The notes beneath the pieces are model-generated. The model saw only the letters and a list, made by a program, of their open reading frames with translations. It was not told the origin of the DNA and ran no database searches. Position numbers and translations under genes: made by a program. A stretch of DNA of 64,000 nucleotides, taken from the NCBI RefSeq assembly GCF_000265405.1, contig NC_018010.1, positions 3,307,501 to 3,371,500 of the forward strand, read 5' to 3'. Position 1 is the first letter of the stretch, and each line of letters starts with the position of its first letter. Shown piece after piece: positions 17,303 through 27,273 of this stretch. This stretch comes from Belliella baltica DSM 15883. Its GTDB lineage: Bacteria > Bacteroidota > Bacteroidia > Cytophagales > Cyclobacteriaceae.

Positions 17303-17337
17303 TTTTAGGTTTAAGGTTTGAGAATTGTGAATTTAAT
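17303..17337. repeat. Short heptamer-phased repeat upstream of ppc
   Basis: Steps of seven from 17303 give TTTTAGG, TTTAAGG, TTTGAGA, ATTGTGA, ATTTAAT. The first units share TTTNAGG at constant phase. It lies in the ppc leader, right next to its start codon. Confidence 0.5.
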
Positions 17338-17461
17338 CATTTTTATATTTTTTTCATAAAAACAAGCCTAAAAATGCCATACTCATACTAAAATAGACAA
17401 TTATTTGACTTATTATTTAAAAATAATAGCTTTCATTAACTTAATTAGATTAACAAAAAGG

Positions 17462-17494
17462 TTTGCTTTAATGTGAATGGTAAAAATAACTTCG
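17462..17494 (+). promoter_or_regulatory. Putative promoter of the mrp operon
   Basis: TTTG (17462-17465) and TAACTTCG (17487-17494, one mismatch to TAnnTTTG) are 21 bases apart, matching the Bacteroidota sigma factor pattern. The position inside the longest open frame of mrpA argues for the ATG start at 17548. Confidence 0.45.
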
Positions 17495-17547
17495 CCTTTT
17501 TTCGTAATTTAGGATTTTTAACCCTGAAAAAGAAATCACCAGTAAGC

Positions 17548-19854
17548 ATGATACTAGCCATTCTTTCAGGATTCATTGTCGCATCAATGATTCCTCTTTT
17601 AAGCAAATTTATTAGAGAAAAAGGATCCATTTTGATTCCTTTTCTTCCTTTGGCTTTATTTATCTACTTCTTAAGTTTTATACCTCAAGTTAGTCGGGGA
17701 CAATCCGCAGATTTCTTTTATAACTGGGTTCCTAGCTTTGGGATTGACTTGTCATTTAAGCTTGATGGTTTATCACTTTTATTCACATTATTAATTACAG
17801 GAATAGGCACGCTTGTCTTTTTTTACACTTTCAGTTATCTCAAAGGTCACCCTTACTTAGAGAGATTTTATGGGTATTTAAGCATGTTTATGGCCTCCAT
17901 GCTTGGTTTAGTTTTGTCAGATAATGTCCTTACTTTATTTATTTTTTGGGAACTGACGAGTATTAGCTCTTTTTTCCTTATTGGATTTAATAATGAGGAT
18001 CCAAAATCAAGAAAGTCGGCTTTGTTAGCACTTAGCATCACCGGGTTAGGAGGACTTTTCTTGCTTGCGGCTGTGGTTTTGTTGGGTTATGTAGGAGGAA
18101 CGTATTCTATTCAAGAATTACTTTCTCAATCTGAGATCTTAAAATCATCTGCAAATTACAATTGGATCATCTTTCTTTTGTTTATAGCCGCATTTACTAA
18201 GTCAGCTCAATTCCCATTTCATTTTTGGCTTCCAGGAGCCATGAAAGCTCCAACCCCGGTGAGCACCTACTTACACTCTGCGACTATGGTCAAAGCGGGG
18301 ATCTATCTCTTAGCTAGATTTACTCCAGTACTAGGAGGAACTGTGGAGTGGAATACGACATTAATTATCGTCGGTGCAATCACGATGGTTTATGCCGCTA
18401 TTCATTCTCTTTTTAGATTAGATATGAAAGGGATTTTAGCTTACTCCACCATTTCTGCTTTAGGAATTTTAGTATTCTTAATTGGGTTGGGAACGGAAGA
18501 TGCATTGCTTGCAGCAGGAGTATTTATTCTAGTCCATGCTTTGTACAAAGCCACACTTTTCCTTGTTACTGGGATAGTAGATCATGAAACAGGTTCACGA
18601 GATGTCACCATACTTTCCGGATTACGAAAAGTGATGATGCCTGTTGCAATTGCTGCATTTTTAGCAGCACTTTCTAACGCTGGAGCACCACCCTTCTTTG
18701 GTTTTGTAGGAAAAGACCTCATTTATGAAGCTACTTTGCATTTTGGGGATTGGGCTTATGTACTAACAGGAGCAGCTATTGTTACCAATATTTGTTTGCT
18801 TTTTGCTGGCCTTTTGGCTGGTCTAAAGCCATTTTCAGGGTCTCTTCCACAGCAATTTGAAAAGGTGCATTTGCCTCATTTTACCATGTGGGTTCCTCCA
18901 CTGATTTTGGCTATTTTGGGACTTATCTTCGGGATATTCCCATCATTGATAGAAAAAAGTTTGATCCAGCCATTATTTACCAGCTTGGTAAATAATGACA
19001 CCATTATCCACCTAAAGCTTTGGCATGGTTTCAATATCATCTTAGGCTTGAGTGCACTTACTTTAGCATTTGGTTTTTTACTTTATTGGAGATTAAAACC
19101 TTCGAATAGCTTACTAAAAAAGACCTTCAAGTTTGAGATTATTTCCCCTAAAATCTTGGCAGAGCAATTAGCAAATCTTTTCTCTAGCTTTGCAAAACTT
19201 TGGACAGGATTCTTTCAAAATGGTTATTTAAGGAATTATGTCATCACTATCTTAGGTTTTATGACAATTTTATTAGCCTATAGGCTATATCAAGGAGTTA
19301 ACATTTATGTAGATCTTGCAGAACTGACGAATGTGACACTATATGAAGGGATTGTAGTTTTTATCATGGCTGGTTCGATTATTTTTACAGTCTTTTCAAA
19401 ATCCAGATTGGTAGCAGTAGCTTCGCTAGGGGTGATAGGATATTCAATTTGTTTGATATTTCTATTTTACTCAGCACCTGATCTTGCCATGACTCAATTT
19501 TCCATAGATACCTTGACAGTGATTTTATTTGTGCTGGTCATCTATAATTTACCCAAATACAAATCATTCTCTAGGAGAAGTATAAGAATAAGAGATGGTA
19601 TAGTTTCAATATTCTTTGGATCCCTCATCGCATTATTAACCTTAGAGGTTTTATCAGAACCACTGAATAGAGCTACTTCAAAATATTATGCTGAAAATGC
19701 ATACATCCTTGCCAAAGGTAAAAATGTAGTAAATGTGATTTTAGTGGATTTTAGAGGTTTTGATACGATTGTTGAAATTACTGTCTTGGTGATCGCAGCG
19801 ATTGGAGTATTTAGTTTGTTGAAATTGAGGCTTAAAAGCATAGAAAAAGAATAA
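17548..19854 (+). CDS. mrpA: Mrp Na+/H+ antiporter subunit A
   Basis: This is the largest subunit of the Mrp (Mnh/Sha) cation/proton antiporter, related to complex I NuoL. I start it at ATG 17548 (768 aa, MILAILSGFIVASMIPLLS), which aligns with the usual MrpA N-terminus; the frame is open back to GTG 17473, but a promoter-like pair lies in that extension. The proton-antiporter core carries APTPVSTYLHSATMVKAG and HALYKATLFLVTG with the expected lysines. The C-terminal third has the MrpB-like region, ending in DFRGFDTIVEITVLVIAAIGV. It is the first gene of a complete seven-gene operon. Confidence 0.93.
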   Translation: MILAILSGFIVASMIPLLSKFIREKGSILIPFLPLALFIYFLSFIPQVSRGQSADFFYNWVPSFGIDLSFKLDGLSLLFTLLITGIGTLVFFYTFSYLKGHPYLERFYGYLSMFMASMLGLVLSDNVLTLFIFWELTSISSFFLIGFNNEDPKSRKSALLALSITGLGGLFLLAAVVLLGYVGGTYSIQELLSQSEILKSSANYNWIIFLLFIAAFTKSAQFPFHFWLPGAMKAPTPVSTYLHSATMVKAGIYLLARFTPVLGGTVEWNTTLIIVGAITMVYAAIHSLFRLDMKGILAYSTISALGILVFLIGLGTEDALLAAGVFILVHALYKATLFLVTGIVDHETGSRDVTILSGLRKVMMPVAIAAFLAALSNAGAPPFFGFVGKDLIYEATLHFGDWAYVLTGAAIVTNICLLFAGLLAGLKPFSGSLPQQFEKVHLPHFTMWVPPLILAILGLIFGIFPSLIEKSLIQPLFTSLVNNDTIIHLKLWHGFNIILGLSALTLAFGFLLYWRLKPSNSLLKKTFKFEIISPKILAEQLANLFSSFAKLWTGFFQNGYLRNYVITILGFMTILLAYRLYQGVNIYVDLAELTNVTLYEGIVVFIMAGSIIFTVFSKSRLVAVASLGVIGYSICLIFLFYSAPDLAMTQFSIDTLTVILFVLVIYNLPKYKSFSRRSIRIRDGIVSIFFGSLIALLTLEVLSEPLNRATSKYYAENAYILAKGKNVVNVILVDFRGFDTIVEITVLVIAAIGVFSLLKLRLKSIEKE

Positions 19855-19855
19855 T

Positions 19856-20266
19856 ATGAAAACAATCATTTTCAAGACAGCGTCAACTTATCTTTTGCCT
19901 TTGTTGATTTTGTTTTCTGTATTTATACTACTCAGAGGTCATTATCTTCCAGGAGGTGGTTTTGTGGGTGGATTAATAGCCTCTATTGCATTTGTGATTC
20001 ATTCATTTGCAAATGGACTTGAAAAAACAAAGAAAATCATCAAGTTTCACCCAGGGTTTTTGATGCCGATAGGCTTAGCCATTGCATTAGTAAGTGGTGC
20101 TGCACCATTACTAATAGGACAAAGTTTAATGACTGGATTATGGTTTGAAGAACCTATTGCAGTGATAGGGATGGTGGGTTCAGCTTTGTTTTTTGACACT
20201 GGAGTTTACCTAGTAGTCATTGGAGTTACATTAACAATTATTTTCACTATTACTGAGACAATTTAA
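19856..20266 (+). CDS. mrpB: Mrp antiporter subunit B
   Basis: This 136 aa protein has four hydrophobic segments and the MrpB/MnhB motif [20 protein letters not shown]. It starts one base after the mrpA stop and ends one base before mrpC. It is needed for assembly of the hetero-oligomeric antiporter and is distinct from the MrpB-like domain at the end of MrpA. Confidence 0.92.
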   Translation: MKTIIFKTASTYLLPLLILFSVFILLRGHYLPGGGFVGGLIASIAFVIHSFANGLEKTKKIIKFHPGFLMPIGLAIALVSGAAPLLIGQSLMTGLWFEEPIAVIGMVGSALFFDTGVYLVVIGVTLTIIFTITETI

Positions 20267-20267
20267 T

Positions 20268-20624
20268 ATGGAATTATTATTAGTCATACTAATTGGTCTG
20301 CTCTATGCCGCAGGTATCTACATGATGCTCAGAAGAAGCATGGTGAAATTAATTTTAGGCTTGATTTTGCTTGGAAATGGAGCGAATATGCTCATTTTCC
20401 TCTTAGGTAGAATTGTGAAAGGAAAACCTCCTATCATTGACTCTGCTGAAAAAATGCTCACAGAAATATATGCTGACCCTGTTCCACAAGCTCTCATTCT
20501 CACTGCCATAGTAATTAGTTTTGGCTTACAATCCTTTGCAATTATCCTTGTCAAAAGAGCTTACAAAATCACTGATACTGATGATTTGGATGAATTGAAT
20601 TCTACAGACGAAATTTATGAATAA
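20268..20624 (+). CDS. mrpC: Mrp antiporter subunit C (NuoK-like)
   Basis: This 118 aa protein has three transmembrane helices and resembles complex I NuoK. It has the typical [21 protein letters not shown] and [21 protein letters not shown]. The last eight bases overlap the start of mrpD, indicating translational coupling. Confidence 0.93.
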   Translation: MELLLVILIGLLYAAGIYMMLRRSMVKLILGLILLGNGANMLIFLLGRIVKGKPPIIDSAEKMLTEIYADPVPQALILTAIVISFGLQSFAIILVKRAYKITDTDDLDELNSTDEIYE

Positions 20625-22140
20625 TCCTTATATCGTTTTACCTGTCCTATTCCAATTGTTTACAGCAGTATTGCTGTTGTTTTTCTGGTTTAGAGTCAAT
20701 GCCCAAAGATTGATTACCATCATCTGTAGTTTTACTTCTGTTGGAATCGCCATTTGGTTATTTACCGAGGTTTATAATCATGGTATCCTTACCATGCAAG
20801 CGGGAGAATGGAAAGCTCCATTTGGGATCACATTTGTAGCAGATATTTTCAGTGCCACAATGGTTCTCTTGACCTCCTTTTCTGGTATGGCAGTAGCTGT
20901 TTTTGCAACTGGAAGTATTCGAAATGCCAGATTGAAATTTGGTTTTTTCCCGATCCTAAACTTCCTTTTGATGGGGCTTCATGGTGCATTTCTCACTGGA
21001 GACATTTTCAATCTTTATGTTTGGTTTGAGATTATCATAATTGCTTCATTTGTATTGATTACGATTGGAGGAGAAAAAGCACAAATAGAAGGTGCTATGA
21101 AATATGTCACCATGAATTTACTCGCTTCTGCTATTTTCCTGACAGCAATTGCGATTTTGTATGGAATGGCTGGAAGCTTGAACATGGCCGACCTTTCAGG
21201 ACAAGTTGCCCAAATAGAAAATAGAGGACTTGTAAATGTGGTAGCAATTTTGTTTTTAGTTGGATTTGGAATCAAGTCAGCGATTTTCCCTTTATACTTT
21301 TGGTTGCCTGCTTCATATCACACACCACCACCTGCGATCTCAGCCATATTTGGCGGATTATTGACAAAAGTGGGTATTTACGCACTTTTGAGGATATTTA
21401 CTTTAATATTTATTCCTGATCAATTTCTAAGTAATTTATTGATTGTGATGGCAGCTTTGACAATATTATCAGGAGGATTGGGAGCGATTTTGCAAGTGAA
21501 TATGCGAAAGATTTTCTCTTACTTGATAGTTTGTCACATCGGGTTTATGCTCGCTGGATTAGGAATTTATACTGAATTAGCCATTTTAGGTGCAATTTTC
21601 TATTTAATTCATGACATCGTCGTTAAGACAAATCTTTTCCTAATCTCAGGTTTGATTTTCAAACTCAAAGGCACTTTGAACATAGAAAAACTTGGAGGGA
21701 TTTATAAAAAATATCCAAAATATGCTTTATTGATGGCTATTTCTTTATTTTCTTTGGTTGGAATTCCACCACTCTCTGGTTTTTGGGCAAAAATATTTTT
21801 GATCCAAGGAGGTTTTGAAGAAAATCAATATACTTTGATTGGATTTATACTTTTGGGTAGCTTCCTAACTCTTTGGGTAATTGCTAAAATTTGGTCAGAA
21901 GTGTTTTGGAAAAAATCCGTTGATTTACCAAAAAAAATAAATGTTAAATACTTCAGTGAATTGGCACCCTTCAAACAATGGGCAATGCTACTTCCCATAG
22001 TTTTTTTGACACTAATTACACTTTATATTGGACTTGCTGCGGAACATATAATTATACTTAGCAAACAGATTTCTTATGAATTGATGAACCCTTCAACTTA
22101 TATTGAAGCAGTTTTAGGACCTCAAATTGACACACCATGA
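20617..22140 (+). CDS. mrpD: Mrp antiporter subunit D (NuoN/M-like)
   Basis: This 507 aa polytopic protein is the second proton-channel-like subunit. The family stretch [17 protein letters not shown] and the conserved helix [14 protein letters not shown] carry the lysines of the proton path. Also seen is [14 protein letters not shown], typical of MrpD. It overlaps mrpC by eight bases and mrpE by four. Confidence 0.94.
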   Translation: MNNPYIVLPVLFQLFTAVLLLFFWFRVNAQRLITIICSFTSVGIAIWLFTEVYNHGILTMQAGEWKAPFGITFVADIFSATMVLLTSFSGMAVAVFATGSIRNARLKFGFFPILNFLLMGLHGAFLTGDIFNLYVWFEIIIIASFVLITIGGEKAQIEGAMKYVTMNLLASAIFLTAIAILYGMAGSLNMADLSGQVAQIENRGLVNVVAILFLVGFGIKSAIFPLYFWLPASYHTPPPAISAIFGGLLTKVGIYALLRIFTLIFIPDQFLSNLLIVMAALTILSGGLGAILQVNMRKIFSYLIVCHIGFMLAGLGIYTELAILGAIFYLIHDIVVKTNLFLISGLIFKLKGTLNIEKLGGIYKKYPKYALLMAISLFSLVGIPPLSGFWAKIFLIQGGFEENQYTLIGFILLGSFLTLWVIAKIWSEVFWKKSVDLPKKINVKYFSELAPFKQWAMLLPIVFLTLITLYIGLAAEHIIILSKQISYELMNPSTYIEAVLGPQIDTP

Positions 22141-22616
22141 TAAAAGCTAGATTCTTAAGTAATCTTTTACTTTCCTTGATTTGGGTAGCGATCACTGGGA
22201 CTTTTTCTCTAGAAAATTTCTTGTTTGGTTTTGCTCTAAGCTTCTTCCTTTTATGGTTGACCTCGACTAATAGGAGGCAAAACAAATATTTCAATAAGGT
22301 TCCTAAATTATTTGGCTTTATCTTCTTCTTTTTATACGAACTTGTAAAAGCTAATATTGAAGTAGCCTACGAGGTAATTACTCCTAAATATTCCATGGAG
22401 CCAGGAATTGTAAAGATTCCACTAGACGCAAAATCAGATATGGAAATCACACTCCTAGCAAATCTAATTACTTTGACACCCGGTACATTGAGTTTAGGTG
22501 TTTCAGATGATAGAACAGTACTTTATGTTCATACCATGTATGTGAAGGACAAAGAAGAGTTCATTGACGGTATCAAAAATGGGTTTGAGAAAAGATTATT
22601 AGATATTTTACGATGA
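22137..22616 (+). CDS. mrpE: Mrp antiporter subunit E
   Basis: This 159 aa protein has two N-terminal membrane segments and the MrpE/MnhE motif ANLITLTPGTLSLGVSDD followed by LYVHTMYVKD. Overlaps of four bases on each side (ATGA junctions) keep it in the same translational chain. Confidence 0.92.
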   Translation: MIKARFLSNLLLSLIWVAITGTFSLENFLFGFALSFFLLWLTSTNRRQNKYFNKVPKLFGFIFFFLYELVKANIEVAYEVITPKYSMEPGIVKIPLDAKSDMEITLLANLITLTPGTLSLGVSDDRTVLYVHTMYVKDKEEFIDGIKNGFEKRLLDILR

Positions 22617-22888
22617 GCACTTACGACTATTTATATTATATCATTTTGCCAGTTTTAAGCATTTCTGTATTTATCATCTTCATTAGGTTTTTGATGGGAC
22701 CTCGCTTATCTGATCGAGTGGTCGCTCTAGACCTATTATTGACAACAGGAATTGGCATCATCGCAGTGTACAGCATAATTACCAATCAGCCTACTTTTTT
22801 GGATATTGCAATGATTTTGGCTTTAATTGCCTTCTTGGGAACAGTTGCTTTTGCTTATTATTTAGAAAAAAGAGAAAAAAATGACTGA
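22613..22888 (+). CDS. mrpF: Mrp antiporter subunit F
   Basis: This 91 aa protein has three transmembrane helices. GPRLSDRVVALDLLLTTGIGI is the MrpF/MnhF signature, with the conserved Asp in a membrane segment. It overlaps mrpE by four bases and mrpG by eight. Confidence 0.93.
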   Translation: MSTYDYLYYIILPVLSISVFIIFIRFLMGPRLSDRVVALDLLLTTGIGIIAVYSIITNQPTFLDIAMILALIAFLGTVAFAYYLEKREKND

Positions 22889-23279
22889 TATCATCATAAT
22901 TACCTTAAGTACTTTAGGAACAGTTTTTATCCTTTTGGCAGCAATAGGTGTAGTAAAAATGCCTGATTTATATTTGAGAATTTCTGTAACAACTAAAGCT
23001 GCCACATTGGGTATTGGTTTGATTTTGATTTCTGCGGCATTTTATTTCAACGATCCATCAATCACTGCTCGAGTTATAGCTATTATCGTTTTTATGCTAC
23101 TTACAGCTCCTGTTGGAGCGCATATGATAGGAAGAGCATCATACTTCACAGGTGTAAAAATGTGGCACAAGTCCAAAATCGATGAATTGGAGGGTCAATA
23201 TGATCCAAAAACTCACAAACTATATAGTAAGGATCAAAAAATAGAAGAAAATAAAGTAGATGACATTTCAAAAGGATAA
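22881..23279 (+). CDS. mrpG: Mrp antiporter subunit G
   Basis: This 132 aa protein has the MrpG/MnhG pattern: GVVKMPDLYLRISVTTKAATLGIGLIL and TAPVGAHMIGRASYFTGV. The C-terminal tail from about residue 100 is hydrophilic (DPKTHKLYSKDQKIEE). It closes the mrp set; the lactonase gene starts three bases after its stop, so it may share the transcript. Confidence 0.93.
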   Translation: MTDIIIITLSTLGTVFILLAAIGVVKMPDLYLRISVTTKAATLGIGLILISAAFYFNDPSITARVIAIIVFMLLTAPVGAHMIGRASYFTGVKMWHKSKIDELEGQYDPKTHKLYSKDQKIEENKVDDISKG

Positions 23280-23282
23280 TAG

Positions 23283-24428
23283 ATGAAAAAATACAGCCTT
23301 CCATTTCTAGGACTTATCCTTGGAGTTGTTTTGTTCGTGGCTTGCGATGATGAGCCATCTGAGGAAATCTTTGAATCAAGCCATCAATTTCTAATTGGAA
23401 GCTATACTAGTTCTGAAGAAGAGGGTATCGGTTTCTTAGAATTTGACCCTTTGACCAATGCTGCAAATATTAAAGTTATAGGCTCAAACATTACAAACCC
23501 CTCTTTTTTAACACTGAATAAAAAGCAGGATCTTCTTTTTACAGTAGAAGAAATAGCTGGAGAAAATGGTGGAAGAGTAAAATCATTTGGATTCAATAAA
23601 GGTGATAAAGAATTAACTTTAATAAGTATGGAAAATACGCTTGGAGATCATCCATGCTATTTGACTCTTGACCCAAACGAACAATTTTTAGTGGTAGGAA
23701 ATTATTCAGGAGGTAACTTTTCCACATTTAGAATCGATTCTGGTCAGCTTACTCATGTACAAACCATCGAGCACGAAGGAAAAAGCATTATCCAATCAAG
23801 ACAGGAAAAACCACATATTCACAGCCTAGTTTTCCATCCTGGTGGTGAGAAAATGTTTGTCAGTGATCTTGGAACAGATAAAATATATATCTATGATTTC
23901 AATCCAAATTATGCTGTACCATTTCAGCCGGCTGCTATTCCTTACTTCGAAGTAGAAGCTGGATCAGGGCCAAGGCACTTAATTTTCAATGAAAAAGGTG
24001 ACAGATTCTATTTAATCCATGAACTCACAGCGGAACTAGGGGTATATGCTTATGAAAATGAAGAAATCAACTTATTAAGTACGGTTTCATTGACGCATCC
24101 ACAATTTCAAGGGACTGTAGGTGCAGCAGAAGTAAAGCTATCTCAGGATGGAAAATATATTTATGCTTCAAATCGAGGAGAGGCTAATGAGATATCTGTA
24201 TATGAAAAAGATCTAAACGATAAGTTGATTCTTGTTCAAAGGATTTCTACTCAAGGTGTTTCTCCACGAAATTTTAACTTCAGCAATGATGGATCAACTT
24301 TTATTGTAGGAAATCAAGAATCAAATGAGATTGGAATTTTTGATATCAATCAAAAAACTGGAATGATCGGAGATATCATACAAAAAGTGGCTTTCCCAAA
24401 ACCAGCTTACATATTGCCTTTGAAATAA
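23283..24428 (+). CDS. Lactonase-family (7-bladed propeller) lipoprotein
   Basis: This 381 aa protein belongs to the Pgl-type lactonase family (E. coli 6-phosphogluconolactonase YbhE fold). It has a lipoprotein signal (FVACDDE, Cys21), so it sits in the envelope, unlike the cytosolic E. coli enzyme. Repeats of the LTLDPNEQFLVVGNYSGG and LVFHPGGEKMFVSDLGTDK type mark the propeller blades, and GSGPRHLIFNEKG is characteristic. An envelope location makes 6-phosphogluconolactone an unlikely substrate. It follows mrpG by three bases without an obvious functional link. Confidence 0.85.
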   Translation: MKKYSLPFLGLILGVVLFVACDDEPSEEIFESSHQFLIGSYTSSEEEGIGFLEFDPLTNAANIKVIGSNITNPSFLTLNKKQDLLFTVEEIAGENGGRVKSFGFNKGDKELTLISMENTLGDHPCYLTLDPNEQFLVVGNYSGGNFSTFRIDSGQLTHVQTIEHEGKSIIQSRQEKPHIHSLVFHPGGEKMFVSDLGTDKIYIYDFNPNYAVPFQPAAIPYFEVEAGSGPRHLIFNEKGDRFYLIHELTAELGVYAYENEEINLLSTVSLTHPQFQGTVGAAEVKLSQDGKYIYASNRGEANEISVYEKDLNDKLILVQRISTQGVSPRNFNFSNDGSTFIVGNQESNEIGIFDINQKTGMIGDIIQKVAFPKPAYILPLK

Positions 24429-24537
24429 TTTCAAATTGAGATTGACCAAATAATTTGGTGAAAATCATAAGTAAAGCAGAATCGAATTAATATAAATTAA
24501 TGTCAATCCAGAAAATAACCGAAAAATATTTTCTCCT

Positions 24538-24571
24538 TTTGTTTTTATTGTAAAAAGTAATCGTACCTTTG
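24538..24571 (+). promoter_or_regulatory. Putative promoter of the cold-shock gene
   Basis: TTTG (24538-24541) and TACCTTTG (24564-24571, full match to TAnnTTTG) are 22 bases apart. The -7 element ends 32 bases before the start codon. Confidence 0.6.
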
Positions 24572-24603
24572 AGCCATTAAATAATCAATACAATTACAAT
24601 ATC

Positions 24604-24795
24604 ATGAACACAGGAAAAGTAAAATTTTTTAATGAGTCCAAAGGATTCGGTTTTATCGTAGACGATGAATCTTCTAAAGAGTATTTTGTACACATCTCAG
24701 GATTAGTTGACGAAATTAGAGAAGACGACGAAGTTACTTTCGACCTTAAAGAAGGAAGAAAAGGACTTAACGCTGTGAATGTAAAGTTAGCTTAA
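24604..24795 (+). CDS. Cold-shock protein (CspA family)
   Basis: This 63 aa single cold-shock domain binds single-stranded nucleic acid. RNP1 is KGFGFI (residues about 14-19) and RNP2 is YFVHIS. The end DLKEGRKGLNAVNVKLA is the typical Bacteroidota form. It has its own promoter-like site upstream and a strong terminator downstream, so it is monocistronic. Confidence 0.95.
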   Translation: MNTGKVKFFNESKGFGFIVDDESSKEYFVHISGLVDEIREDDEVTFDLKEGRKGLNAVNVKLA

Positions 24796-24811
24796 CATAT
24801 AACATTGACAA

Positions 24812-24853
24812 ATCTTAAAAGCGGTTCAAACGAAAGTTTGAGCCGCTTTTTTT
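24812..24853. terminator. Strong bidirectional terminator between cspA-type gene and menC
   Basis: A 15-pair stem (24817-24831, 24836-24850) with a GAAA tetraloop and one G-T pair has the left arm AAAAGCGGTTCAAAC. Seven T bases follow on the plus strand, and the A-run serves the convergent menC gene. Confidence 0.92.
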
Positions 24854-25937
24854 ATATCCCCCATTTAGCTTTTTGATCATATACTAAGTATCCACTTTCT
24901 ATTATGAGCGGCGAGTTGATATTATTATGATAGAGTTGTCCTGTCCCAAGACCTTGTGGTAAAATAGTATCAAAAGTAGCGGTAAATTGAGCTATTGCAT
25001 TCAAACCAACATTGCTTTCTAGTGCCGAAGTCATCCACCAAGAAATATTCAAACTTTGAGCTATTTCTATCCACTCTTTCGTTTCTCTAAATCCACCAAG
25101 AAGCGTTGGCTTTAAAATGATATATTGTGGATTGATTTGTTTGAGAAGTTGAGTTTTATTCTTTAAACCAAAAATCCCAATCAACTCCTCATCTAAAGCT
25201 ATTGGAACAGGTGTCTTTTTACATAAATCAGACATTTTCAAAATTTGTCCCTGTCTAATAGGCTGCTCAATGCTATGTAAATCAAAATCCATTAATTTAT
25301 TAAGCTTTTGTAAGGCTTCTTCGGGAGCAAATGCTCCATTAGCATCTACTCGCAAGGTAATTTGATTCTTATCAAACTTACTTCTGATATATGCTAGTAG
25401 ATCACATTCTTGTTCAAAATCAATTGCTCCAATTTTCATTTTAATGCAATCATATCCTTCCTGAAGCTTCCTATCAATTTGCTCTAGCATAAAATCCTTC
25501 TCCCCCATCCAAATCAATCCATTGATTGGGATTGCTTCTCTTTGGGAAACGAACTTTGAGTCGAAAATCAATCTTTTTCCTTTATTTGAATAGTCTAAAA
25601 GTGCTGATTCAAATGCAAATCGAATACTTGGTAAGGATTCAGGAATATTGATTTTTACAAAATCAAATATCTCCTCCTGACTCAATTCAACTTCTAGATT
25701 TGATAATTCTTTGCAAATTTGATTCAACTTAGACTCAAAGTCTGGCAAATCATCTAAGCTCAACTTAGGCAGAGGACCAGCCTCTCCTATACCAAAAATG
25801 AAGGGGGCATTATTAGATTTTACTATCACAAAGTAGGTTTCTTTTTGCTTTAAAACTCCTCTTGAAGTTCCAGCATCAAACTTAAAATCCAAAATGTGCT
25901 TTTTACACTCGAAAAATAACCTTTTTATTTTATTCAT
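24852..25937 (-). CDS. menC: o-Succinylbenzoate synthase (enolase superfamily)
   Basis: It makes 2-succinylbenzoate in menaquinone synthesis. I take ATG 25937 (361 aa); the frame is open back to TTG 26000. The enolase-superfamily active site is complete: KMK (Lys166, Lys168), RVDANGAF (Asp198), IEQPI (Glu224), ALDEE (Asp249) and ILKP (Lys276). Related dipeptide epimerases share these residues, but the LGGFRE region and the length fit MenC better. Other men genes are not in the window. It diverges from queA. Confidence 0.85.
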   Translation of the reverse strand: MNKIKRLFFECKKHILDFKFDAGTSRGVLKQKETYFVIVKSNNAPFIFGIGEAGPLPKLSLDDLPDFESKLNQICKELSNLEVELSQEEIFDFVKINIPESLPSIRFAFESALLDYSNKGKRLIFDSKFVSQREAIPINGLIWMGEKDFMLEQIDRKLQEGYDCIKMKIGAIDFEQECDLLAYIRSKFDKNQITLRVDANGAFAPEEALQKLNKLMDFDLHSIEQPIRQGQILKMSDLCKKTPVPIALDEELIGIFGLKNKTQLLKQINPQYIILKPTLLGGFRETKEWIEIAQSLNISWWMTSALESNVGLNAIAQFTATFDTILPQGLGTGQLYHNNINSPLIIESGYLVYDQKAKWGI

Positions 25938-26011
25938 ATCAGTTTCAACATTTTCAACAACTAAACAAGTTTTATAATCAAGGGTTCGAACAATGCCCAA
26001 TTTTTATGTTT

Positions 26012-26019
26012 TATATTTG
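26012..26019 (+). promoter_or_regulatory. Putative -7 element of queA
   Basis: TATATTTG is a full match to TAnnTTTG, 27 bases before the ATG at 26047. It lies inside the longest open frame and so supports the shorter start. No clear TTTG -33 partner is visible. Confidence 0.4.
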
Positions 26020-26046
26020 CAAGCCAAATCAAAAGCCTTAGACTTT

Positions 26047-27273
26047 ATGAATCTTTCAACTGCTATAGCCGAACTGAAACTTTCAGATTACGAATATACT
26101 TTACCCGAAGAAAAAATAGCCAAATTTCCACTTGAAAAAAGAGATGCTTCCAAACTACTGCATTTCAAAGATGGGAAAATCGAACACCTGCAATTTGCTC
26201 AACTTCCTGATTTGGTGCCAGTAGGAAGCTTAATGGTATTCAACAACACTAAAGTAATTCCTGCAAGACTAATTTTTCAAAGGAGCACCGGTGCCAAAAT
26301 TGAAATATTCTTGCTCAAGCCCATAGCTCCGACTACGGTGATCAACGAAGTCATGATCAAAACGGAGACAGTTTCTTGGGAATGCATGATTGGGAATCTA
26401 AAAAAATGGAAAACAGATGAAATTCTTTCAGGAGAAGTTATCTATCAAAACAAAATCATCAAGCTCAATGCTTCTTTAATAGATCAAGAAAATAGAATAG
26501 TAAAATTCACCTGGGATGCAGAAGTGCCTTTTGTTTCAATTGTCGAAGCCTCTGGAGAAGTCCCATTACCCCCATATTTAAATAGAAAACCAACAGAAGA
26601 AGATCGACCTCGCTATCAAACAGTCTATTCGAAAAATGAAGGCGCAGTAGCAGCTCCAACTGCTGGACTACACTTCACCGACAAGGTTCTTCAAAAACTC
26701 GCTGCAAATAAAGTGAAAGAGGAGTTTTTAACTCTCCATGTAGGTGCAGGAACTTTTCAGCCTATAAAAACTGAAACTATAACAGCACATAACATGCATA
26801 GCGAACAAGTTGTTGTAAGCATCTCTACAATCCAAAATATTACCGAGCATACGCAGCAATTAATCGCAGTAGGCACTACTTCAATGCGATCCCTAGAAAG
26901 TTTATATTGGTTTGGAGTAAAACTACTTAGAGAAGAAGGTCATGAATTTCTAATTCCTAAACTCTACCCCTACCAAGATTTCGATCAACTTCCTACAAGG
27001 AAAGAAAGCTTTGAGACAATCCTGACTTTCATGAAAAAAAATAATCTAAGTGAAATCACAGGAAGTACTGAAATATTCATCATGCCAGGCTATAATTTCA
27101 AAGTTTGTGACGGACTAGTAACTAATTTCCATCAACCTGGATCAACGCTAATTTTGCTAATAGCAGCTTTTACTAAAAAATATTGGAAGCAGATCTACAA
27201 AGAGGCACTTGAAAATGACTATCGATTTCTAAGCTATGGAGACAGCAGCTTACTGTGGTGTGAGAAAGGCTGA
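26047..27273 (+). CDS. queA: S-adenosylmethionine:tRNA ribosyltransferase-isomerase
   Basis: It transfers the ribosyl part of SAM to preQ1 in tRNA, forming epoxyqueuosine. ATG 26047 gives 408 aa (MNLSTAIAELKLSDYEY), longer than the about 350 aa of E. coli but usual in Bacteroidota. The QueA signatures are LMVFNNTKVIPARL, EVPLPPYLNRKPTEEDRPRYQTVY and PTAGLHFT, with NFHQPGSTLILLIAAF at the end. Its stop codon directly abuts the old stop of the convergent LytTR gene. With gluQ it suggests queuosine modification. Confidence 0.94.
   Translation: MNLSTAIAELKLSDYEYTLPEEKIAKFPLEKRDASKLLHFKDGKIEHLQFAQLPDLVPVGSLMVFNNTKVIPARLIFQRSTGAKIEIFLLKPIAPTTVINEVMIKTETVSWECMIGNLKKWKTDEILSGEVIYQNKIIKLNASLIDQENRIVKFTWDAEVPFVSIVEASGEVPLPPYLNRKPTEEDRPRYQTVYSKNEGAVAAPTAGLHFTDKVLQKLAANKVKEEFLTLHVGAGTFQPIKTETITAHNMHSEQVVVSISTIQNITEHTQQLIAVGTTSMRSLESLYWFGVKLLREEGHEFLIPKLYPYQDFDQLPTRKESFETILTFMKKNNLSEITGSTEIFIMPGYNFKVCDGLVTNFHQPGSTLILLIAAFTKKYWKQIYKEALENDYRFLSYGDSSLLWCEKG

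Noticed and set aside
17473..17547. N-terminal 25-residue extension of MrpA from GTG 17473
   Set aside because: The stretch is hydrophilic, unlike MrpA N-termini, and contains a promoter-like TTTG/TAACTTCG pair; ATG 17548 fits the family start.
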